In this document: one piece after another, positions 17,378 through 25,134 of the stretch
Position numbering within the stretch: position 1 is the stretch's first letter
Layout of the letters: every line of letters starts with the position of its first letter
Assembly: GCA_016937015.1 (NCBI GenBank)
Contig: JAFGWT010000387.1
Span: 1 to 52,362, forward strand
Direction of reading: 5' to 3'
Source: Deltaproteobacteria bacterium
GTDB lineage: Bacteria > Myxococcota_A > Polyangia > JAAYKL01
DNA: 52,362 nucleotides
The notes under the pieces: generated by a model
Told to the model about the DNA's origin: nothing
Databases searched by the model: none
Seen by the model: only the letters and a program-made list of their open reading frames with translations
Position numbers and translations under genes: made by a program

Positions 17378-17515
17378 ATGGAACGACTGCATTTCCGAAT
17401 GACCAGAGCGGAATATGCAGAACAGGCATCGATGGAATGTGATGCTTTCAGGTGGCACTTCGAGTGGATTGCCCTGCATGGATGCGACCTGACTAATGCA
17501 GTGAGTAACGGGTAG
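17378..17515 (+). CDS. Possible small protein (45 aa)
   Basis: An ATG at 17378 is preceded by AAAAGGAAACCC, a good ribosome site, and opens a frame of 45 residues (MERLHFRMTRAEYAEQAS...). The protein is amphipathic and has two cysteines and three tryptophan/histidine-rich positions. It fills an otherwise empty stretch between the dockerin gene and the VIT/VWA gene. I recognise no family. It could be chance; the ribosome site is the main support. Confidence 0.3.
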   Translation: MERLHFRMTRAEYAEQASMECDAFRWHFEWIALHGCDLTNAVSNG

Positions 17516-17529
17516 ACGTCAGGCAGGCG

Positions 17530-20500
17530 CTATCCTTCGGCCATTCCCAGACCCACAAATGCCCCGTCTTTCATTACGATAAACGGTCTGAACTCGAATG
17601 TTGCCTGTCCGGTTGCGTCGACCCGGATGATATGAAGTGTTCCCATGCCGTAGCCCATGGGACCGCGATTGTAGTAGTGGGCCTGAAGCGCGTACGGGGC
17701 ATTGGCGGTTTTTCCTTCGATGGTGAAAAATTCCGGTCCGTATCCGGTGGTCACATCTGCGCTTAGCTTTCCACCGCCTGGAAGAGATTTGTTGCTGTAA
17801 TACGCATGATTGCCATGTTTATCAAATACATGCAAATCCACATCATTGGCGTCGGATTCCCAGTGCAGTACAAACCGAGCGGATGCGCCGGCGAGCGGTT
17901 TACCCGGCTTGGGGAAAAGCGATTTCATCCCTATAAGCGCTTTGTTATCGGGCTGTTGCTGTTGCGCCAGAGCGAACATGAGCTGGGCTTCGGTGCGAAG
18001 CGATGTGACCACTCCTTTGAATCGATCGGATGGGTATTTCTGTGAAATTCCTTTGTGCATTGCATCGAGCGCTTCGCTGTACCTCCCTGCACGAAAAAGT
18101 GCCCATGCATACAGTCGGTGCCCTGACGGATGGTCAGGACGCTGGGTTACCGCGGTTTTGAATGTGTCAATGGAAAGATATTTTCCAGCGTCATTCAGAC
18201 GTTCCAGCCGTTCACCGGCCATTCTGCGCATATCTGCCCGTGACGGATACAGATCTATGATTGAACCGTAGGCGCGGGCGGCACGCCATTCCTGTTTTTG
18301 AGCTTCGAATACTTCGCCAAGTGCAATGTAGGCGAGCAGGTCGCCAGGAGACTGTGCATGCCAGTCACTGGCTGCTTTCTGTGCAGCAGCGATGTCTTTT
18401 TGTTCAAGCAGCGTCATAACGGTTTTTAATTTGCCTTCGTAAGATGTCCTGCTGGCGCGTTTGCGGTTTTGCCACTCGATACGACGTTTCTGCGATTCGG
18501 TGAATAAAGGTGGCAAATTTTCATTCCCTCGATGCGCCGCAGTGGACTCGGAAAGACTGCCATCACGAGGCGCCTGCTGTGGCGTTGCGGCGCCTGTACG
18601 AATCATGACTCTCGAATGTTGCGCACGGCCCAGCCCTCCGGCCCCCCGACTGTATCTCGCGTGCGCCTGTGGAGATGCAGCGTGTCCGATGGTGTTTAGA
18701 CTGCCAAGTCCTATGGTGCCCTCGCCGGTGCCGCCGCCGCCTCTGCCTGTGCCGTTCAATCCCAGTCCGCCAAATCCAAAATCGTCGTCTGCCTGTTTTT
18801 TCATCAGGGCTTTCAGGGCACTCTCTGAATCGAAACCGGCAGCAACCATTTGGCCGAATCCACGAATGCTATCGTTTGATAGCGCGCTGTCCCTGATGCC
18901 TATTCGTCCTTCCTCGCCCATATGACGCTGTCCGACGCCATTGTCCGGTTCTCTCCTGGGTGATTTGATGTCAGCCGCAATAACCATATCGTCTCGGTCC
19001 ATCAGGCGAATATTGCCGTCGCGCACAACCATGATGTCGGTCAGTGAGTCCCGGTCTATGTTAAACCGTTGAAAGTCCCATTCCGTCTCCAGCACCAGAA
19101 GCGCGGTAAAATCAGAGAGCACACGATGTGCCACCGACAGATTCACAATCCCCTGACGAAGCGATGCCTTCTCGTCCGCTGCGTTCAAATCGCCCAGCAT
19201 GGTTGTGGCTTTGTTAATTTGGGCGATGGCGCAGGCTCTTTCAAGGAGCGGCAGGGAGACATGACTGAATTGAATCCTGCGCGGCTGGCTGTCAGGAATA
19301 TCGAGCTTCACCGCTGTTTGAGCGTCCGAGGCGGCGGAAATGTAGATTAAAAATGAATCGCCGCTTTGCACGCCCTTCAGCGATGTGGGCCAAAACCAGT
19401 TTGCATTTGATACGGTGACCGGTACTTCAGACTGAACCTTGTGCAACAGCCGGTTGGAAATGCGCTCTGCGGTGAAATCGCCGTCGAGTACCAGTCCAGA
19501 GTGTTTCAATCCGTCTGTTACCAATTCGTTGAGAAGTGTCTCATCACGAATTCCACCAAAGACCACTGCATCCATCCGCGTGATGCCGGCATCTGTAAGA
19601 TCACTGAGCAGTTTTTTCAGTCTGGATGTGTCTGCGGAACCCGCAGTGACAATGGCATCCGTATACAGCAGTAGTCGGTCACTTTTGCGGTTGTGTTTTT
19701 TTACCCATTTGAACGCATACCCCAAATCGGAAGCCCCCAACGCACCGCGCGCGATAATTTTTTGCTGAGCCTTTCTGTCAAATCCGGATGCGGGCCCACT
19801 GTAAATGTGTTTGATGTGCTGGTCAAAGCAGGTAAATGTCACATTGAAATCGGTCTTCTTCCGCTTAGCCAAATCGGCTATCAGCGCCGCAGCCTGTTTG
19901 AGCTGATTTTCAAATCCAGGAGATCTTGACGCACTGGTGTCAAACAGCACCGTCAGGTCAGTAAAATCTTCCATGCTGTGTTTCAATTGTGGCGTCACCT
20001 GCACAACCCGCAGGTCGTTGCTTTGCAGGCCCGTCCACGCGGTCGAATTTTGAGAATGCTGCAGGTTCAGCACCAGATTACCAGGAGGGGAAAGATGTTT
20101 TTGGGCGATGGTGTACCTGGGGTCACTGTTTCCAGGGGTGTCATCCTCTATGGAAACATCAAACTGCTGAATGGCAGGGAGCCCCGCTAAATAGAGGGTG
20201 TACGGATTTCGGTGCAGTTCCTGTGACCATGAAATGATGATTTGTTTTGTTGCCTTTGCCGGAATTGGAAATACTCTGGCGCGAAACTGGTTGCCAGCTT
20301 TTTTTTCGAGTAGCGCCGGATCCTGACGTTGATGCAAAAAAGACTCATATGTCTGGCGTGCTTTCTGACGCTTCACCACCTCGGCTTCCTGCCATTGGTC
20401 ATTGATTTTCATGGCAAATCTGGAGATGGCGGCAGATGGTGGCAGTACCATTTCAAAGTGACCCTCGCGTACGCGATTTTCGGGATTGGCAAAGGATAAC

Positions 20501-20802
20501 CTCAATTCGGTGAACGCCAGAGGTCCCTGAATCACTGCCCGGGCGTCGTAGGCCACCAGCGTCAGCCCAGTGCCATCCGAAGCCGTCAGATTCACCGGGG
20601 CGACATCAGAACTGATGGTGTCCCACTGCAATCCCGGCGCTGTTTTGGCAGCATCAATTTTTTGTTGAGTGGCACGGGGGGCGTCTTTCTGACTGGTGGT
20701 ACCATGCACAGTGCATGAAAGCATGATGGCACAGCAAATCAGTGTTATTTTCAATTTTGATGGCGAACGTCGGCCCGCCGCGGTTGATGATAACGACAGC
20801 AT
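17530..20802 (-). CDS. Exported VIT-VWA-TPR protein with DUF2135-like C-terminus
   Basis: The ATG at 20802, preceded by AAAGGA, gives 1090 residues. An N-terminal export signal (KLKITLICCAIMLSC) may be a lipobox. Then come a VIT domain (about 85-220; PPSAAISRFAMKIND, VFPIPAKATKQIIISWSQ), a VWA domain (about 280-440) with MIDAS DTSAS, a Gly-rich insert (about 670-700; GLNGTGRGGGGTGEGTIGLG), TPR-like helices (about 820-930) and a C-terminal DUF2135-like beta domain (about 970-1075; HWESDANDVDLHVFDKHGNH). VIT/VWA pairs bind ligands through a metal site. The Gly-rich insert is, from memory, a recurring myxobacterial motif. A scaffold or adhesion role at the cell envelope is inferred; no enzyme motif is seen. 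Confidence 0.82.
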   Translation of the reverse strand: MLSLSSTAAGRRSPSKLKITLICCAIMLSCTVHGTTSQKDAPRATQQKIDAAKTAPGLQWDTISSDVAPVNLTASDGTGLTLVAYDARAVIQGPLAFTELRLSFANPENRVREGHFEMVLPPSAAISRFAMKINDQWQEAEVVKRQKARQTYESFLHQRQDPALLEKKAGNQFRARVFPIPAKATKQIIISWSQELHRNPYTLYLAGLPAIQQFDVSIEDDTPGNSDPRYTIAQKHLSPPGNLVLNLQHSQNSTAWTGLQSNDLRVVQVTPQLKHSMEDFTDLTVLFDTSASRSPGFENQLKQAAALIADLAKRKKTDFNVTFTCFDQHIKHIYSGPASGFDRKAQQKIIARGALGASDLGYAFKWVKKHNRKSDRLLLYTDAIVTAGSADTSRLKKLLSDLTDAGITRMDAVVFGGIRDETLLNELVTDGLKHSGLVLDGDFTAERISNRLLHKVQSEVPVTVSNANWFWPTSLKGVQSGDSFLIYISAASDAQTAVKLDIPDSQPRRIQFSHVSLPLLERACAIAQINKATTMLGDLNAADEKASLRQGIVNLSVAHRVLSDFTALLVLETEWDFQRFNIDRDSLTDIMVVRDGNIRLMDRDDMVIAADIKSPRREPDNGVGQRHMGEEGRIGIRDSALSNDSIRGFGQMVAAGFDSESALKALMKKQADDDFGFGGLGLNGTGRGGGGTGEGTIGLGSLNTIGHAASPQAHARYSRGAGGLGRAQHSRVMIRTGAATPQQAPRDGSLSESTAAHRGNENLPPLFTESQKRRIEWQNRKRASRTSYEGKLKTVMTLLEQKDIAAAQKAASDWHAQSPGDLLAYIALGEVFEAQKQEWRAARAYGSIIDLYPSRADMRRMAGERLERLNDAGKYLSIDTFKTAVTQRPDHPSGHRLYAWALFRAGRYSEALDAMHKGISQKYPSDRFKGVVTSLRTEAQLMFALAQQQQPDNKALIGMKSLFPKPGKPLAGASARFVLHWESDANDVDLHVFDKHGNHAYYSNKSLPGGGKLSADVTTGYGPEFFTIEGKTANAPYALQAHYYNRGPMGYGMGTLHIIRVDATGQATFEFRPFIVMKDGAFVGLGMAEG

Positions 20803-21134
20803 CGCATTGTCCTTTCCAAATATGTGAAAATGAAAGACCTGTTGCGCCAGACAAAATGGGCAACAGTGACAAAACTCCATAAAGACCGGTCTGCAGATGG
20901 GATGACTTTGTGGCAACCACATCTTTTCAGGTTAGATTTTCTACTGCCGGAAATGTTCCAGCAGAACTTCCATGGAATAATTTACAGCGTCATTTTTATT
21001 TGAATGCACAAAGACATTGCGAAAAGAAGAGACAAGACCGATTCGGATTGGGCTTGATTGTGTTTACAGACAGAACAGAAAGGGAATCGGTAGGACGGGC
21101 AGCCCTGTTGCAGCCAAATATAGTCCGACGAGGA
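20803..21134. other. Intergenic region upstream of the VIT/VWA gene
   Basis: The 332 bases between the end of the citrate synthase gene and the start of the VIT/VWA gene contain only the ribosome site of the latter (AAAGGA at about 20811-20816). I see no convincing gene, terminator hairpin or palindrome here. Confidence 0.4.
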
Positions 21135-22481
21135 CTAGCGGTTTTCGATAGGGATGTATTCCTTAATGGTAGTGACGTTTTTGTATGCGGGACGCATGAT
21201 GCGTTTTTGTACGAGTATCTCCTCAATTCGGTGGGATACCCAACCCGCCATCCTCGCCATGGCAAAGAGCGGCGTGTAGACTTCCCGTGGTATGCCCATG
21301 CAGTCGTACACGAAGCCGCTGAAGAAATCCACGTTGGGAGCGATGACTTTTCCGGCACCTTTGATTTCTGCAAATGCTTCCGGGACGATTTTTTCCATCG
21401 CAAGATAGAGCCCCAGTTCATCGGTTCGATTTTTTTCTTCGGCCAGTTGTTGGGCATACTTTTTAAGAATTATCGCACGCGGGTCACTCAGTGTGTACAC
21501 CGCATGACCAAAACCATATATTTTGCCGGAACCGTTGCCAGCTTCGCCGTTCAGAATCTTTATGATATAACTGCGCAACTGCTCTTCATTGGTCCAGTCT
21601 TTTACGTTTTCCTTAATCTCATCCATCATTTTCATAACAAAGAGATTGGCACCGCCATGAAGCGGACCTTTTAACGATCCCAGCGCCGCAGCGATGGCAG
21701 AATAGGTATCAGTGCCGCTCGACGTGACGACCCGGGCTGCGAATGTGGAGTTGTTGCCGCCACCGTGGTCCGCGTGAAGCACCAGCGCTGTATCCAAAAC
21801 ACGTGCTTCGATTTCTGTAAACGCCCCATTATCGCGAATGAGGCTTAGGAAATCCTCTGCCGCGGAAAACTCAGGATTGGTTTTGTGAATAATGAGGCTC
21901 TTTCCCTTAACCGCTTCCAGATATACACGATACGCATAGGCCACAATGCCTGGAACCTTGGCAACCAGTTCCACCGCCTGTCGCAACAGATTGTCGAGTG
22001 ACGTGTCATCGGGATTATCGTCAGATGAATACAGGGTTAAAACCGAGCGCGCCAATGCATTCATAATGTCTTTGGTTCTGAATGTGGACAGCTGGTCTCG
22101 CACAAAGTTTTTAGGTAGCCGTCGGTTTTTGGCCAAAAGGCTCTTAAAGTACTGCAGTTCCTCTGTATTGGGCAGCTTGCCCGCCAGGAGGAGGTATGCG
22201 GTTTCTTCAAACAGGGAGTGCTTTGCACTCAGTGCAGCGTCGGAGTTGACAAGGTCGTTCACATCATATCCGCGATAGAACAGCCGTCCCTCCACCGGTA
22301 CCACTTCCTCATCGTACTTGGTATATCCCATAACGCTGGAAATTTCGGTCAGACCGACAAGAACACCACTGCCGTCTTCGTTTCGAAGACCACGTTTAAC
22401 ATTGAATTTTTTAAACATGTCAGTAGAGATGTTGTCGTTTTGCTGAACTTCCTGACTCAGTGTTTTAAAAAAAGTTTCCAT
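21135..22481 (-). CDS. gltA: Citrate synthase
   Basis: The ATG at 22481, seven bases after GGAGG, gives 448 residues. It condenses acetyl-CoA and oxaloacetate to citrate. Active-site features: GPLHGGANLFVMKM (His about 274), KIYGFGHAVYTLSDPRA (His about 326) and NVDFFSGFVYDCMGIP (Asp about 384). The N-terminus (GLRNEDGSGVLVGLTEISSVMGY...EGRLFYRGYDV) matches the longer citrate/2-methylcitrate synthase subgroup seen in Deltaproteobacteria and anaerobes. 2-Methylcitrate synthase activity cannot be excluded, but no prp genes are near. With KorAB in the same window, a TCA-type cycle through ferredoxin is likely. Confidence 0.92.
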   Translation of the reverse strand: METFFKTLSQEVQQNDNISTDMFKKFNVKRGLRNEDGSGVLVGLTEISSVMGYTKYDEEVVPVEGRLFYRGYDVNDLVNSDAALSAKHSLFEETAYLLLAGKLPNTEELQYFKSLLAKNRRLPKNFVRDQLSTFRTKDIMNALARSVLTLYSSDDNPDDTSLDNLLRQAVELVAKVPGIVAYAYRVYLEAVKGKSLIIHKTNPEFSAAEDFLSLIRDNGAFTEIEARVLDTALVLHADHGGGNNSTFAARVVTSSGTDTYSAIAAALGSLKGPLHGGANLFVMKMMDEIKENVKDWTNEEQLRSYIIKILNGEAGNGSGKIYGFGHAVYTLSDPRAIILKKYAQQLAEEKNRTDELGLYLAMEKIVPEAFAEIKGAGKVIAPNVDFFSGFVYDCMGIPREVYTPLFAMARMAGWVSHRIEEILVQKRIMRPAYKNVTTIKEYIPIENR

Positions 22482-22793
22482 ATTCAAACCTCCATCTGAC
22501 CTTGGCCAATGTCCGTAGTATTCTTCGGATAAATGTGAGTAACGAATTTCTAACCAGCGGAGCTTAATGCAGATTGCCGCCTGAGATGTGATGATTTTTT
22601 CGCATAAATCAGCAACTTACACTCATGTCGTACACTGTTTTTCAATTTTTGGGGAGACGGTTATTGATATTTTTTTTAAAAAAGTTTCAAAACCGACTTT
22701 TATTTGTAACAGAAATCAGAACGAGCAACGCGGAAACCCCTTTAAATAAAGGGACATCTTATTGTCGCGTTTTAATTCAGCATCCTGGTGATG
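22482..22793. other. Intergenic region between citrate synthase and HelD-like genes
   Basis: This 312-base AT-rich stretch holds the GGAGG ribosome site of the citrate synthase gene (about 22489-22493). A small hairpin CCCTTT-AAAT-AAAGGG (about 22739-22754) could be a weak terminator for the HelD gene, with only a short T run after it on the minus strand. No gene is convincing. Confidence 0.35.
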
Positions 22794-24872
22794 CTACTGT
22801 ACATCTGTACGGGGGAGAAACCCGGACGCGGGGCCAGTGTGCGTTACGGTGAGATGGTGCAGGGCGCGAGTGGCGGCCACGTAGAGCAGACCGCGATCCA
22901 TTTCAGTGGCATAGTTTTCTGCTGTCACATATGGGATGATGACATAATCAAACTCCAATCCTTTGGATAATTGCGCGGCACAGACTGTGATGCCCTGTTG
23001 AAATGCGGTGCTGCCCGTGCTGAGCAGGTGCAGGGTTGGATTGGTTTTGGAAAGGACACTGAAAATTTTTTGTGCCTGCTTTTGCGTTTTACAGATGATG
23101 CCAAGGGTATGATGGCTTCCCTGTTCAAACTGAATCAGCCTGCTCAAAATGGTCTGCAGTTCCTCTTCTGTGCTGATACAGGAAATCACGACAGGCGGTT
23201 CACCGTGACGCTTGATGGCATCAATCCTGACGTTTGGGGAAAGGCTGCCGGCGAAGCGGGTGATTTCGTAGCTGGACCGATAACTTCTATGCAAGTGGAC
23301 ACGCTCAGCGTGTTTAAACACTTGGCCGATGGTCACAGCGTTTGACGCGCTGTACGGATTGACTGCCTGATGCGCATCACCGAGGATGGTCTTTTGGCAG
23401 GGGAACAGTTTTTGAAGCACCGCATACTGCAAAGGGGTGTAATCCTGCATCTCGTCCACCAGCAGGTGCTTAACGTGCATGAAGGGGGACTTTAGACCTT
23501 CCAACGCAATTTTAAGATAGATGAGTGGAAAGACATCGGCATATTCCAGGCTGTTTTTAGGCGCCATTTTAAAGAGGTCGGGCCTGCCCATCCAGGTAAA
23601 CATGTCCTTATACAGTGACCGAACTGTCGACTTTCGATACATGGCGCCAATGGCTTTTTTCAGTTCTGCCCGCTCCGGCGTAGATATTTCGTAGCGATAG
23701 TTGATCCATATTTCGTGTTCAACCACTTCAGCTGCCCATTTGACCCGTTTGGCAAGAGGAAGGTCCGAGCGTTTGTTGAATGCCTGTTCCACAACCCATG
23801 CAGGCACGGCATAGTTTCCCACAAAAACATCTGTCGCCACAAACCGGGTGGCTTCCACATGCGCTGTATATTTATCCAGAGTTCGGACAAAATCCACTGT
23901 GGATTTGGCGGTGATGCGTTGTTTAAGTGCGCTGTCCGACGTTTCTGTCAGAATGGATGTCTGTTCAAAAAACGTTTGAAATTTGACTTTCCGCGCCAGC
24001 AATTCATCGGCCAGTTGTTCCATTCCCATCTCGGCGATTTGAGTTTCGCCCAATTCCGGGAGCACATTCGAAATAAAGTCACCGAACACTTTGTTGGGAG
24101 AGATGATAAGAATGTCTCTGGCACTCAGGGTATCCCTGTGTCGGTATAGCAGAAATGCAATGCGATGCAGGGCGATGGACGTTTTACCGGAACCGGCCAC
24201 GCCTTGAATAATGAGTTCCTGTGCGTCTTCGTTGCGGATTATGGCGTTCTGATCACGCTGAATGGTGGCGACGATGGTTTTCATTCGATCGTCCGAGGTG
24301 CGGCTCAGTTCATCCTGCAGCACTTCATCCATGATATGCAGGCCACTTTCCAGCACAAACATCAATCGACCGTTTTGAATTTTAAACTGCCTTTTGAGGG
24401 TCAGCTTTCCGGTAACGGTGCCCGAGGGCGATTCATACCGGGCGGGTCCGGTTTCGAAATCGTAAAACATGCTGGATACCGGGGCGCGCCAGTCGAAGAT
24501 AATATTCTCACCGGTTGTGGTATCGGTGAATGTGTGAATTCCCACATATATTTGGCGTTCGGATGAATCGTGTCCATCGCGTTTAAAATCAATGCGACCG
24601 AACCATGGCGATTGCCTCAATTTTTCGATTTTATGAAGCGTATCAGCCACCACCTCGCCACTTTGCATAATCTGCATCGCCGCCTGACGGGTGGACACTT
24701 TTTCGGCATGGTCCATATCGCTGCGGTTCTCCCACAGATATGTCTTTTGCGCCTGCACGTCTTTGGCGTACTGGTGAACACGGCGTTCAAGCGTCTGGTA
24801 TGCGGCGTCCAGTTTTTGCCGCACGATGTTCAGATTCGCCTGCTCTTCAGTCTGAATACTGGGATCTGTCAT
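22794..24872 (-). CDS. HelD/UvrD-like superfamily 1 helicase
   Basis: A 692-residue SF1 helicase-like ATPase. The N-terminal helical region (about 10-90, coiled-coil-like) and the RIDFKRDG..RQIYVGIHTF..DWRAPVSSMFYD block are typical of HelD proteins, which recycle stalled RNA polymerase. The Walker A is GVAGSGKTSIALHR (about 235), Walker B is HLLVDEMQDYTPLQY, and motif III/IV is CQKTILGDAHQAVNP. Late motifs include LSKGLEFDYVIIP and YVAATRALHHL. It may dissociate RNA polymerase from DNA, as in Firmicutes; in this phylum that function is an assumption. Confidence 0.85.
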   Translation of the reverse strand: MTDPSIQTEEQANLNIVRQKLDAAYQTLERRVHQYAKDVQAQKTYLWENRSDMDHAEKVSTRQAAMQIMQSGEVVADTLHKIEKLRQSPWFGRIDFKRDGHDSSERQIYVGIHTFTDTTTGENIIFDWRAPVSSMFYDFETGPARYESPSGTVTGKLTLKRQFKIQNGRLMFVLESGLHIMDEVLQDELSRTSDDRMKTIVATIQRDQNAIIRNEDAQELIIQGVAGSGKTSIALHRIAFLLYRHRDTLSARDILIISPNKVFGDFISNVLPELGETQIAEMGMEQLADELLARKVKFQTFFEQTSILTETSDSALKQRITAKSTVDFVRTLDKYTAHVEATRFVATDVFVGNYAVPAWVVEQAFNKRSDLPLAKRVKWAAEVVEHEIWINYRYEISTPERAELKKAIGAMYRKSTVRSLYKDMFTWMGRPDLFKMAPKNSLEYADVFPLIYLKIALEGLKSPFMHVKHLLVDEMQDYTPLQYAVLQKLFPCQKTILGDAHQAVNPYSASNAVTIGQVFKHAERVHLHRSYRSSYEITRFAGSLSPNVRIDAIKRHGEPPVVISCISTEEELQTILSRLIQFEQGSHHTLGIICKTQKQAQKIFSVLSKTNPTLHLLSTGSTAFQQGITVCAAQLSKGLEFDYVIIPYVTAENYATEMDRGLLYVAATRALHHLTVTHTGPASGFLPRTDVQ

Positions 24873-25134
24873 GATGTTTACTCGTTCGGGTTGATGTCAG
24901 GTGTACTGCACCTTAAAACGGCGATACCTATTCAATGCAGCGCGCTTCGTCAACCGTCAGACGAGATATTATCAGGAATTCAGTTACGAAGTGGTCTTTG
25001 AAACAAAAATGAACCGGAAGAAATTCACTCAGCGAAGTGGTCATGTGAAACAGCAAGCAGGTTTTTTATAACCCGTTTCAAAGCGAATTCCTGGTTATCC
25101 TTCAGAGATGTTGTTTTAAAAATGCAGGGGCGGT
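24873..25134. other. Intergenic region upstream of the HelD gene
   Basis: These 262 bases hold an inverted pair AGGAATTC (24974) / GAATTCCT (25085) and a repeated CGAAGTGGTC (about 24987 and 25034). Both are short, and no function can be assigned. Confidence 0.25.

Noticed and set aside
20910-21674. Long plus-strand frame opposite the citrate synthase gene.
   Set aside because: Antisense to a well-conserved gene and without a domain.
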